6,049 nucleotides of DNA. Source: Bacteroidales bacterium (GTDB lineage Bacteria > Bacteroidota > Bacteroidia > Bacteroidales > UBA7960). The stretch spans positions 1 to 6,049 of the forward strand of contig SLDN01000144.1 in assembly GCA_007125275.1 (NCBI GenBank), given 5' to 3'. Shown here piece after piece: positions 1 through 6,049 of this stretch. Positions within the stretch are counted from its first letter, which is position 1, and each line of letters begins with the position of its first letter. Made by a program: the position numbers and the translations under genes. The notes beneath the pieces are model-generated. The model was not told the DNA's origin, made no database searches, and saw only the letters and a program-made list of their open reading frames with translations.

Positions 1-973
1 GGATTGCAAAATCATCGATGTCGAGAGCTCCGCGTCCTTCGCTGGCGGGGACTGACAAATAGTTTTCATTTTTCCCGGGCGTGGTTAATTCATACAGTCT
101 TGGATCGTGCTCGCCGGAGAGCGTCATGGCGTGCATGAAGAAGTTGGTATGTATTGAAGCATTCAGGATATTCCGGATCTCGGCAAAGTCCCACTGCGGG
201 CTGGGGCGTGAAGGCCCCCACATATTCCTGTGCCAGTCGCTGTCGGCATCGGTGATGAAGGCATAGGATGGTTCGGCCCAGTTGGTGCGTGCCAGGTCAA
301 CGAGCTCCAGCACCTCAGCGTATCCTCCAGTAAAATTGGCAGTATGCAGCTTAAGTCTGGCGTTAACGGCATAGGTAAATGATATCCATTTTTGAATATC
401 GCCTTGGTAGATATGATCTTCGGATGATGTCATTGCGCGGTCGGTGTCGCTTGCCTTGCCAAGCGCTTCGAGCGCTTCGTCCAGGTATTTTTCTATTTCT
501 GCATAAACGACATCCTGTGCATCATATTTGGGATTATAGATTCCTGTAAACGCTTCCAGGATGGGCATATCCCCGAACATGTCGGTAGCTGTAAGGAAGG
601 AGAATGCCATCATGGTTTTGCCCACACCGATGTAATTTTGAGAATCTTCATCTCCGGCGAATTCAATCATCTTTACGGCGTTCCCGGCCACGTCAAAATA
701 GTGGCGGCGCCAGGCGCCAAAACGCAAAATGCTGCGGTAATCCCAGCGGTCCCTTACGGCGTTTGTGCCAAACTCAGTGGTGACGTATTGTGTAATGTAG
801 GAGGTTGTCTCGCCCTGGGCATAATGTGCGTATGCCATATTGCCTAAAATGGCGGGCAGCATATAATTTGGTGTTGTCCTCTCATCATTGTCGAGGGATT
901 CATTGACGTCAAGAAAGTCTTCACAACCCCAGAACAACATGGTGAGCAACAGGAATATGATTGATTTTTTCAT
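1..973 (-). CDS. SusD/RagB-family nutrient-binding outer-membrane lipoprotein, C-terminus outside window
   Basis: This is the N-terminal 324 residues of a SusD-like lipoprotein, the surface lid that binds glycan or peptide ligands above its SusC partner. The frame is open from the ATG at 973-971 to the window edge, so the gene is cut by the window and is not shown to be broken. Residues 1-16 form a lipoprotein signal peptide (MKK then a hydrophobic stretch). C17 is the predicted lipidated cysteine, followed by EDFLDVN, the acidic start typical of surface-exposed SusD proteins. Family-like segments follow: FGAWRRHYFDVAGN (85-98), a TPR-like helical stretch with ATDMFGDMP (129-137), YAEIEKYLDEAL (157-168), GDIQKWISFTYAVNARLKL (191-209) and HDPRLYELTTPG (289-300). 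The RRHYF and GDxxKW pattern resembles the SusD-like_2 subgroup, by memory of the family only. Members usually run to about 480-560 residues, so roughly a third is missing. It starts 44 nt after the SusC stop, as expected for a co-transcribed susCD pair. The ligand cannot be told from sequence. Confidence 0.93.
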   Translation of the reverse strand, partial: MKKSIIFLLLTMLFWGCEDFLDVNESLDNDERTTPNYMLPAILGNMAYAHYAQGETTSYITQYVTTEFGTNAVRDRWDYRSILRFGAWRRHYFDVAGNAVKMIEFAGDEDSQNYIGVGKTMMAFSFLTATDMFGDMPILEAFTGIYNPKYDAQDVVYAEIEKYLDEALEALGKASDTDRAMTSSEDHIYQGDIQKWISFTYAVNARLKLHTANFTGGYAEVLELVDLARTNWAEPSYAFITDADSDWHRNMWGPSRPSPQWDFAEIRNILNASIHTNFFMHAMTLSGEHDPRLYELTTPGKNENYLSVPASEGRGALDIDDFAI

Positions 974-1017
974 TGCTATGTGTTTTTTTAGTTTTCAGAT
1001 CGATTCGTTTATGGTTC
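974..1017 (-). other. susC-susD intergenic spacer
   Basis: These 44 nt separate the SusC stop codon from the SusD start. I see no terminator hairpin and no promoter match, which fits one transcript covering both genes. The stretch just before the SusD ATG is A-rich on the coding strand (a run of seven A, then CACATAGCA) and has no Shine-Dalgarno sequence. This is common in Bacteroidota, where A-rich leaders often replace it. Confidence 0.5.
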
Positions 1018-4000
1018 TTAAAAACCAACATTAAATCCAAATGTTACGGCTTTGCGGTGTGGCACCTGGAAATAGTCGACACCCATGGTGCCTGCTCCAC
1101 TGGCTCCGCCACCCGGACCGGCATTGTTCACCTCCGGATCGCCACCCGAGTAATTGGTGATTATAAAGAGGTTTTGCATATTCAGGAAAACGGAAGCATT
1201 CTTCATCCCCATCCGTCCGGTGATCCTTTCAGGCAGGTAATATGCCAGGTTGATGCTCCGCAGGCGTATCCACCAGGCTTCTTCAACGAAATTGGAGCCT
1301 GCCAGAATGTAATAGTTCTGAAAAAACTCACGATTCAGTATGATGGGGGTTTCATTGGGGAGGTAAGAACCATCCGCTTGTTCTACCACACCATCAAAAA
1401 TGAACTCTTTGTTGCGGTATTCTTCAAGCATGGAGTGGTTGCCGCTGGATAAGAGAAACTGCCCGGTAGCATTCATGATCTCAGCACCGTATGTTCCGTC
1501 AATCAGGAAGGAGATTTCAAAGTCCTTGTAGCGGAAATTGTTGTTCAGACCATAATAGAATTTTGGTTCACGGTTGCCGATGTAGCGCTTCTCTGAATCG
1601 ATGATGGGATAACCGTCTGCATCAACAATGACTTTTCCGTCGTCGGTGCGCGCATAATCGGTACCTACGATACCAAAAAGAGGTTCTCCCAGCCATGAAC
1701 TGGCGATGGCTTGTGATGAAACCTGGCCATAGGTGACCGGAAACTCAACCAGGTCTCCAAAGAGCTTGGTGAGCTTGGAGCGGTTTCCGAACATGTTGAG
1801 GCTTGCTTCCCACACCATCTCGTCGCGGCGGATGATGTTGCTGCTCAACAATAACTCTATGCCCTTGTTTTCGACTGAGCCGGAATTCACTGTTTGCAGA
1901 ATGGCTCCGGTAACCGGCGTTACGCGTGGCTGGATGATCTGGTCATCCGACTTGCGCTGGTAGTAGGTCAGGTCAACGTTTAACAGGCCGTTCCATAATC
2001 TTAAGTCAACACCCACTTCAAACTCAGTGGTGATCTCGGGTTTGAGCATTGGGTTGCCGGCAAATGGATCGTTGCGCCAGCCGGAGTTGATGCCATAAAA
2101 CTGCGTCAGTGTTTGGGTGAGGCGGTGTGGTGGAGCATCTTTACCGACCTGTGCATAGCTGCCACGCAGTTTGGCGAAGGAAAGCACCCTGCTCATTCCA
2201 CCGTCGATTAATTCGGAAGGGATGAAAGCAAAGCTGTAGGATGGGTAAAAGAAAGACCTGTTTTCGACCGGCAGGGTTGAGGACCAGTCGTTCCTGCCTG
2301 TGAAGCCAAATACCAGAAATCGTTTATAGTCAAGGGTGATATCACCAAACACACCCACTATGCGTCTTTGGGCGGTGGATTGTGAAGACCTTACTTCCTG
2401 GAGGTTGTTGATTGAGTGCAGGGTGGGATTCCTGAACCTCTCGCCTTCAATGAAGGTGTTGAGTGAATAGTCTGACTGCAGGTTATTGCCCACCAGGGCT
2501 GTTATGTTCAAATCATTTGTAATATTTCTGTCGGCTGTTATAATTGCCGTTGATGTGATCTTTTCCACTTCGCGGCTAAACTCACTGATGGCTCCTTCGA
2601 AGGCTGCACCTGAGGAGCCCCATTCGCGGACGGCCTTATAGTGTTGAGAAAAGTAGTCGCGGCCGGCGATGTAGTCGATCCTGAGCCAATCGTTGACCTC
2701 ATAATTTATGTTTGCTGAGCCGATGACCCTGTCTACTCCATCATTTCTGACGTTATGGTTGGCTATCCATAGCGGATTATCCGGTACTTCGGCGAGGTTG
2801 CCGCTGGTCGGTATCCACACATAGCGTTTGCTGCCATCGGGGTTGTAAATGCTTTCCATATCATCCCAGCGGGGCCAGCGATACACATTGGCCATCCATC
2901 CGCCTGATGCACCAACGATGCCATAGCGGTTGTTTGATTTGATGATGTTGGCAGTGGTTGTAATCCGGAGTCTGTCGGTAATATTAGCAGAGCCGGTCAG
3001 CATTGCCGAGCGACGTTGATAATTGGTATTGGGCACGATGCCTTCGTCGTCAAGGTCAGAAATGGCAAGATAATACGTAAGGTTTTCACTTCCGCCACTC
3101 ACATTGGCGTCAATTTTTGTTGACATTCCCGTTTGGAAAAAGTTCTCAAGGTTGTTGTAAACCTGGTCACTCCTTCTGTGCAGGGGTCCCCAGTGTGCGA
3201 ATGTGTTTGGGTTGTATAGTCCTGCTGCACCAGTGGTATATGTATTCTGGACATCGTGGAGCATTCCCACCTGGCTGAGGGTAGTTGCTGCGCTGAGGTT
3301 CACTTTCACCACCCCTTCCTGTCCTCTTTTGGTTGTGATGATGATGGCTCCGTTTGCGGCATCGATGCCATAGAGGGCAGCGGCTGCTGCACCTTTCAGG
3401 ATGGAGACTGACTCGATATCGTTGGGGTTGATATCCGCAGCTCTGTTGGTAGTACCCCTGATGCTGGAGTTTGAGATGGGGATGCCGTCGACGACGAATA
3501 GCGGCTGGTTGTCGCCATCTACAGAGGTGGCACCCCTCAGGATGATCTCGCTGGCTGCTCCCGGCGCACCCCCGGTAGAGGTGATCTGAACACCCGACAC
3601 ACGGCCCTGCAACGCATTAACGAGGTTTTCCTGCCTCGAGCTGACCAGTGCTTCTGAATCAACACTCTGGATGTTGACAGTCAGTTGCCGTTCTTCTCTT
3701 CTGATCCCCAGGGCTGTTACCACAACCTGCTCCAGTGTGGCCACATCGGGCACCAATGCCACATCGATGATGTCGCGGTCGCCTACCCGTACCTCCCTGG
3801 TCTCCATCCCTACAAACCGGAACAACAGGATGTCATCAGATGAAGCCCGGATCTGGTAGTTGCCGTCAAGGTCAGATGTGGTGCCGGTCGTCGTGCCCTT
3901 GATCAGAATGGTGACACCCGGTAAAGGGAAGTCTTCGGTCGCATCCGTTACAGTCCCCCGAATTAGCCTTTGCTGCGCAAATGACTGTGCGCTCAAAAAA

Positions 4001-4035
4001 AGCAACAGGCCGGTAAAAAATAAGACTCTTTTCAT
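1018..4035 (-). CDS. SusC/RagA-family TonB-linked outer-membrane transporter
   Basis: This is a complete 1005-residue SusC-type transporter, which uses TonB energy to import ligands captured by its SusD lid. Residues 1-20 are a Sec signal peptide, with likely cleavage after SFA before QQ. A CarboxypepD_reg-like domain spans about 24-98 (IRGTVTDA, PLPGVTILIKGT, DLDGNYQI, FVGMETREV). The segment VVVTALGI (104-111) is the usual SusC signature between this domain and the plug and may act as the TonB box. The plug spans about 112-237 and carries LRGATSVDGDNQPLFVVDGIPI (167-188) and ILKGAAAAALYGIDAANGAIIITTKRG (212-238). The rest is the beta-barrel, ending in the terminal phenylalanine (TFGFNVGF) used for outer-membrane assembly. 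No secretin/STN domain is present, so FecA-type sigma/anti-sigma signalling is not suggested. Length is normal for the family. The ATG at 4035 directly precedes the signal peptide. The downstream neighbour is its SusD partner. The substrate is unknown; nearby murQ hints at peptidoglycan sugars, but this is inference. Confidence 0.97.
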   Translation of the reverse strand: MKRVLFFTGLLLFLSAQSFAQQRLIRGTVTDATEDFPLPGVTILIKGTTTGTTSDLDGNYQIRASSDDILLFRFVGMETREVRVGDRDIIDVALVPDVATLEQVVVTALGIRREERQLTVNIQSVDSEALVSSRQENLVNALQGRVSGVQITSTGGAPGAASEIILRGATSVDGDNQPLFVVDGIPISNSSIRGTTNRAADINPNDIESVSILKGAAAAALYGIDAANGAIIITTKRGQEGVVKVNLSAATTLSQVGMLHDVQNTYTTGAAGLYNPNTFAHWGPLHRRSDQVYNNLENFFQTGMSTKIDANVSGGSENLTYYLAISDLDDEGIVPNTNYQRRSAMLTGSANITDRLRITTTANIIKSNNRYGIVGASGGWMANVYRWPRWDDMESIYNPDGSKRYVWIPTSGNLAEVPDNPLWIANHNVRNDGVDRVIGSANINYEVNDWLRIDYIAGRDYFSQHYKAVREWGSSGAAFEGAISEFSREVEKITSTAIITADRNITNDLNITALVGNNLQSDYSLNTFIEGERFRNPTLHSINNLQEVRSSQSTAQRRIVGVFGDITLDYKRFLVFGFTGRNDWSSTLPVENRSFFYPSYSFAFIPSELIDGGMSRVLSFAKLRGSYAQVGKDAPPHRLTQTLTQFYGINSGWRNDPFAGNPMLKPEITTEFEVGVDLRLWNGLLNVDLTYYQRKSDDQIIQPRVTPVTGAILQTVNSGSVENKGIELLLSSNIIRRDEMVWEASLNMFGNRSKLTKLFGDLVEFPVTYGQVSSQAIASSWLGEPLFGIVGTDYARTDDGKVIVDADGYPIIDSEKRYIGNREPKFYYGLNNNFRYKDFEISFLIDGTYGAEIMNATGQFLLSSGNHSMLEEYRNKEFIFDGVVEQADGSYLPNETPIILNREFFQNYYILAGSNFVEEAWWIRLRSINLAYYLPERITGRMGMKNASVFLNMQNLFIITNYSGGDPEVNNAGPGGGASGAGTMGVDYFQVPHRKAVTFGFNVGF

Positions 4036-4124
4036 ACTGCTTTGGTTTAGTGATTGATTAGGCTGTTATATTGTGTGAAAATATCGCGACAGCAAGTGTT
4101 ATTTTCTTAAAATGTATGCAATGA

Positions 4125-4154
4125 TAAATTTAGAAAAAATTATTGAATGACAAA
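4125..4154 (-). promoter_or_regulatory. Candidate Bacteroidota-type promoter for susCD
   Basis: Read on the minus strand, TTTG at 4154-4151 is followed after 18 nt by TAAATTTA at 4132-4125. The published Bacteroides housekeeping promoter pattern is TTTG near -33 and TAnnTTTG near -7. The first element matches fully and the second matches 7 of 8, ending in A where G is expected. The position, about 90 nt upstream of the SusC start, is reasonable. AT-rich DNA gives such partial matches by chance, so this is a candidate only. Confidence 0.35.
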
Positions 4155-4174
4155 GCAATTGTTTGCATGTCATT
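4146..4174 (-). repeat. Imperfect inverted repeat just after murQ (weak terminator or operator)
   Basis: The outer arms AATGACA (4146-4152) and TGTCATT (4168-4174) are perfect 7-base complements. Inside them, GCAA (4155-4158) and TTGC (4163-4166) can pair around a 4-base loop. On the minus strand the RNA would form a 7+4 bp hairpin starting 13 nt past the murQ stop. A T-rich stretch containing six T in a row begins about 6 nt beyond it. That fits a weak intrinsic terminator for murQ, although the stem is AT-rich and the T run is offset. The same bases overlap the TTTG element of the susCD promoter candidate, so a repressor or activator site is an equal alternative. Confidence 0.45.
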
Positions 4175-4186
4175 GGTTTTTGAGTT

Positions 4187-5023
4187 TCAGGTTTTTGTTT
4201 TTAGCCTTTCGATGGCTTTCTTTACAGAACCAAATTTTATCAGCGCCTCCCTGGCTTCGTGTTCTGGCAGACCAAGCTCCTCCATCAGCATCCTGGTTCC
4301 TCTTTCAACAAGTTTTTTGTTGGTGAGTTGCATATTCACCATTTTGTTTCCCTTCACTCTGCCCATTTTGATCATCAGCGTGGTGGTAATAATATTGAGT
4401 ACCATTTTTTGGGCTGTCCCGGCTTTCAGCCTGGTGCTGCCTGTTACGAATTCCGGTCCCACAACTACCTCAATGGGATATTCGGCTTCCTGTGCCACTT
4501 TTGATCCGGGGTTGCAGGTGATGCAGCCTGTCATGATCCCGTTTTTGCGGGCAAGCTTCAGTCCGCCTGCCACATATGGTGTGGTGCCCGAGGCTGCGAT
4601 GCCGATCACGGTATCAAGTGGACAGATGTTGTACTCCTGCAGTTCAGCCCAGGCCTTCTCAGGATCATCTTCAGCGGCTTCCACTGCCTTGCGCAAAGCA
4701 ACATCGCCGCCGGCAATCAGACCGATCACCATCGTAGGCGGCACACCAAAGGTGGGCGGCAGCTCAGATGCATCCAGAACACCAAGGCGACCGCTGGTAC
4801 CGGCGCCAAGATAAAAGACCCTGCCACCCTGTTGCATCCTTGCCAGGATGCGCTCTGTAAGCAACTCGATCTGAGGCAACGCAAGGTTCACAGCTTGCGG
4901 AACCTTGAAATCCTCCTGGTTCATTGAGGTTACCAGTGAATGGATTGACATCTTTTCAAGATCCTCAAATGCTGAAGGAGACTCCGTTATGCTAAGGGCA
5001 AAAGTATCTCTTTCGGTTTTCAT
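4187..5023 (-). CDS. murQ: N-acetylmuramic acid 6-phosphate etherase MurQ
   Basis: MurQ is a cytoplasmic enzyme that cleaves the D-lactyl ether of MurNAc-6-phosphate, giving GlcNAc-6-phosphate and D-lactate in peptidoglycan sugar recycling. The product of 278 residues has the usual length (E. coli MurQ is about 298). Family landmarks are ITESPS (12-17), the SIS-domain sugar-phosphate loop YLGAGTSGRLGVLDASELPPTFG (71-93), IAGGDVALRKAVEAAEDD (103-120), GIAASGTTPYVAGGL (141-155) and TGSTRLKAGTAQKMVLN (194-210). E87 and E118 correspond to the catalytic pair E83/E114 of the E. coli enzyme, with the same spacing of 31. The C-terminal segment (about 235-278) is the small helical domain. I chose the ATG at 5023 because homologues begin shortly before ITESPS and because GGAAG lies 9 nt upstream. 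The frame stays open to an ATG at 5107, but those 28 extra residues look unlike the family. The kinase upstream would provide its substrate. Confidence 0.97.
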   Translation of the reverse strand: MKTERDTFALSITESPSAFEDLEKMSIHSLVTSMNQEDFKVPQAVNLALPQIELLTERILARMQQGGRVFYLGAGTSGRLGVLDASELPPTFGVPPTMVIGLIAGGDVALRKAVEAAEDDPEKAWAELQEYNICPLDTVIGIAASGTTPYVAGGLKLARKNGIMTGCITCNPGSKVAQEAEYPIEVVVGPEFVTGSTRLKAGTAQKMVLNIITTTLMIKMGRVKGNKMVNMQLTNKKLVERGTRMLMEELGLPEHEAREALIKFGSVKKAIERLKTKT

Positions 5024-5032
5024 TTGTTTATG

Positions 5033-5037
5033 CTTCC
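5033..5037 (-). promoter_or_regulatory. Shine-Dalgarno-like site deciding the murQ start
   Basis: On the minus strand GGAAG lies 9 nt before the ATG at 5023. It is the only purine-rich site in this window resembling a Shine-Dalgarno sequence at a normal distance from a start, and it supports 5023 over the upstream ATG at 5107. Confidence 0.45.
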
Positions 5038-5064
5038 GTATGTTATTGATATTCTGTGTTTTGT

Positions 5065-5074
5065 GGATACATCC
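5065..5074. repeat. Short palindrome GGATACATCC upstream of murQ
   Basis: GGAT and ATCC are perfect complements around a 2-base centre. The site lies about 40 nt upstream of the murQ start and directly abuts the inner boundary of the longer inverted repeat at 5075-5136. A 2-base loop is too tight for a good RNA hairpin, so if it matters it is more likely a protein-binding dyad. A palindrome this short can occur by chance. Confidence 0.25.
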
Positions 5075-5136
5075 AAGACCCTGAATCATCATCCCCCCGT
5101 GTGTCAAAAATCTTGTTTCAGAATGATTGGGGTCTT
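5075..5136 (-). repeat. Long imperfect inverted repeat between the kinase gene and murQ
   Basis: The arm ATGATTGGGGTCTT (5123-5136) is complementary to AAGACCCTGAATCAT (5075-5089). As minus-strand RNA this gives a 7-bp outer stem (AAGACCC with GGGUCUU), a 1x2 internal loop and a 6-bp inner stem (AAUCAU with AUGAUU), closing a 33-nt loop. It occupies nearly half of the 131-nt gap between the kinase stop and the murQ start. No T run follows it on the coding strand, so it is not a standard intrinsic terminator. It could be an mRNA processing or stability element, an attenuator-like leader, or a chance match. It resembles no riboswitch I recognise. Confidence 0.5.
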
Positions 5137-5154
5137 CGACATGGGCGTTTCATT

Positions 5155-6000
5155 TTACGCATTATTTTTTTTATGATATTCCAAAAGATCGTTCATCGGG
5201 TTTTGCGTGATCTTGCCAATTACAAAACCTGATTTTGCGGCGGACTCTCTCAGCTGTGCCGAAAAATACCAGGCAACGCTGCCTGTAAAGTGAACCGGTA
5301 GCCTTTGAGCATGCGAATATTGTGCGATGTTCCTGATGAAAAAACTTGTTAAAGAATCATTAACCAGCTTCTCAATCTCTTCCTCATGGATATTGTCAAG
5401 CAAAAACTTTGTAAACCTGGCCAGATATCGATTCGGAAAAGGTTTCCTGTAGACATTCTCCATGACCTCGCCATGTGTTGTATTATGGGTATCAAAAAAA
5501 AGTTTGATCAGTCTTTGAGGAAACTGCTTTTTGAGAATGTCTGACACCAGGAGTCGACCCATAACAGCACCACTTCCTTCATCACCCAATATATAACCCA
5601 AAGGAGATACATGCTTGGCAATCTTTTTGCCATCGAAATAACAGGAGTTGGACCCGGTGCCTAAAATGGCAGCTATGCCTTCATCGTTTCCGCACAATGA
5701 CTGTGCCGCGGCCATCAGATCACTTTCAATGAAAATATTCTCTAATCCGAAAAAACTGTTTAAAACGCCATAAAGCATATCCTTTTTCGACTTGTCAGTT
5801 ATGCCGGCTCCGTAATAATATATGGCTGAGATCAACTGTTTGTCAAGGATGAATTCGTTTTTCAGTGTTTTGATGATGTCGTCCGCTTGTTGGAAGTATG
5901 GATTTATGCCGGCAGTCAGGCATTGTGTTGAACCATCGGATGAGTTGGTTAATAAGTACCAGGATGTTTTTGAGGAACCGCTGTCTGCAATAAGCTTCAT
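5155..6000 (-). CDS. BadF/BadG/BcrA/BcrD-family amino-sugar kinase (GlcNAc or MurNAc kinase)
   Basis: This is a cytoplasmic ASKHA-fold kinase of the N-acetylglucosamine kinase type, which uses ATP to phosphorylate the sugar 6-hydroxyl. The 281-residue product begins MKLIADSGSSKTSW, with the phosphate-1 loop at D6-G8-S9-K11-T12. ESDLMAA (92-98) holds D94, in the position of the catalytic base in this family. GTGSNS (114-119) is the phosphate-2 loop, GDEGSG (139-144) is the BadF-type signature, and FTGSVAW (238-244) fits the adenosine-binding motif. I chose the ATG at 6000; an ATG directly before it at 6003 is equally possible. A GTG at 6048 would add a hydrophobic tail not expected in this family. 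Adjacent murQ needs MurNAc-6-phosphate, which favours MurNAc kinase (MurK) activity, and related MurK enzymes in other bacteria are reported to act on both MurNAc and GlcNAc. The sugar cannot be settled from sequence, so I give no symbol. Downstream nagA/nagB-type genes are not in the window. Confidence 0.92.
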   Translation of the reverse strand: MKLIADSGSSKTSWYLLTNSSDGSTQCLTAGINPYFQQADDIIKTLKNEFILDKQLISAIYYYGAGITDKSKKDMLYGVLNSFFGLENIFIESDLMAAAQSLCGNDEGIAAILGTGSNSCYFDGKKIAKHVSPLGYILGDEGSGAVMGRLLVSDILKKQFPQRLIKLFFDTHNTTHGEVMENVYRKPFPNRYLARFTKFLLDNIHEEEIEKLVNDSLTSFFIRNIAQYSHAQRLPVHFTGSVAWYFSAQLRESAAKSGFVIGKITQNPMNDLLEYHKKNNA

Positions 6001-6049
6001 CATTCTTAAATTTAACTGTGAGAAAAATAAAAAAAAGATATTCCGCACA

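Larger units (their letters stand above)
4036..4186 (-). other. murQ-susC intergenic region
   Basis: This AT-rich gap of 151 nt lies between the murQ stop and the SusC start. It holds an inverted repeat close to the murQ end (4146-4174) and a promoter candidate (4125-4154), listed separately. Its length and content suggest that susCD has its own transcription start, with an untranslated leader of very roughly 80-90 nt if the candidate is right. No Shine-Dalgarno sequence precedes the SusC ATG. I see no open frame worth reporting here. Confidence 0.5.
5024..5154 (-). other. kinase-murQ intergenic region
   Basis: This gap of 131 nt is long for two genes expected to be co-transcribed. It contains the inverted repeat at 5075-5136, the small palindrome at 5065-5074 and the murQ ribosome site. 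No pair of Bacteroidota promoter elements at proper spacing was found. The nearest -7-like match (GATTTTTG, 5112-5105 on the minus strand) lacks an upstream TTTG. Whether murQ has its own start site is therefore open. Confidence 0.4.

Noticed and set aside
1..973. Truncated SusD as a pseudogene
   Set aside because: The frame is open for 324 codons without a stop and ends only because the window ends.
961..1452. Plus-strand open frame of 163 residues opposite the SusC C-terminus
   Set aside because: It lies wholly opposite well-supported SusC coding sequence and its end and start regions, reads as low-complexity composition with no family motif, and is a reading-frame shadow.
1018..4035. Reading the SusC homologue as a starch transporter of the classic Sus system
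   Set aside because: The family name does not give the substrate. No amylase or other starch gene is present in the window.
4143..4814. Plus-strand open frame of 223 residues opposite murQ
   Set aside because: It is Ser/Pro-rich and mirrors conserved MurQ codons. The minus-strand MurQ carries all catalytic motifs, so this is a shadow even though it is long.
5024..5107. Upstream extension of murQ by 28 residues to the ATG at 5107
   Set aside because: The extra residues do not resemble a MurQ N-terminus, and the ATG at 5023 has a Shine-Dalgarno-like GGAAG at a good distance.
5105..5112. GATTTTTG as a -7 promoter box for murQ
   Set aside because: It matches 7 of 8 positions but has no TTTG at the expected distance upstream, and it falls inside the loop of the inverted repeat.
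6001..6048. Extension of the kinase to a GTG at 6048
   Set aside because: The added hydrophobic segment comes from an AT-rich upstream region, while the kinase fold begins at MKLIADSG as in its family.
6001..6049. T-rich run on the minus strand before the kinase as a terminator tail or promoter
   Set aside because: There is a long T run, and a TAAATTTA box lies too close to the start codon. Too little upstream sequence is in the window to show a hairpin or a matching TTTG element.

Overview
The window looks like a chromosomal segment of a member of the phylum Bacteroidota (Bacteroidetes). The evidence is a SusC/SusD outer-membrane uptake pair, a SusD-type lipoprotein start (Cys followed by E-D-F-L-D), an AT-rich promoter candidate of the Bacteroides type, and start codons that mostly lack a clear Shine-Dalgarno sequence. 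I cannot name a genus. All four genes lie on the minus strand, so the biological order is right to left.

Layout in transcription order: (1) a complete BadF/BadG-type amino-sugar kinase (6000-5155); (2) a 131-nt gap holding a long imperfect inverted repeat; (3) a complete MurQ, N-acetylmuramic acid 6-phosphate etherase (5023-4187); (4) a 151-nt gap holding a second inverted repeat and a promoter candidate; (5) a complete SusC/RagA-family TonB-dependent transporter of 1005 residues (4035-1018); (6) a 44-nt gap; (7) the first 324 residues of a SusD/RagB-family surface lipoprotein (973-1), whose C-terminal part lies beyond base 1.

How the genes may work together: the kinase would phosphorylate an imported amino sugar (GlcNAc and/or MurNAc). 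MurQ would cleave the lactyl ether of MurNAc-6-phosphate to give GlcNAc-6-phosphate and D-lactate. The SusCD pair would carry an oligomeric ligand across the outer membrane. A link to recycling or scavenging of peptidoglycan sugars is well supported for kinase plus MurQ. It is only a neighbourhood inference for SusCD, because the second gap may contain the end of one transcript and the start of another, and because the ligand of a SusCD pair cannot be read from its sequence.

No tRNA, rRNA, CRISPR array, insertion sequence or phage gene was seen. The content is mostly familiar gene families. The less ordinary parts are the two structured intergenic regions and the kinase-murQ-susCD arrangement.
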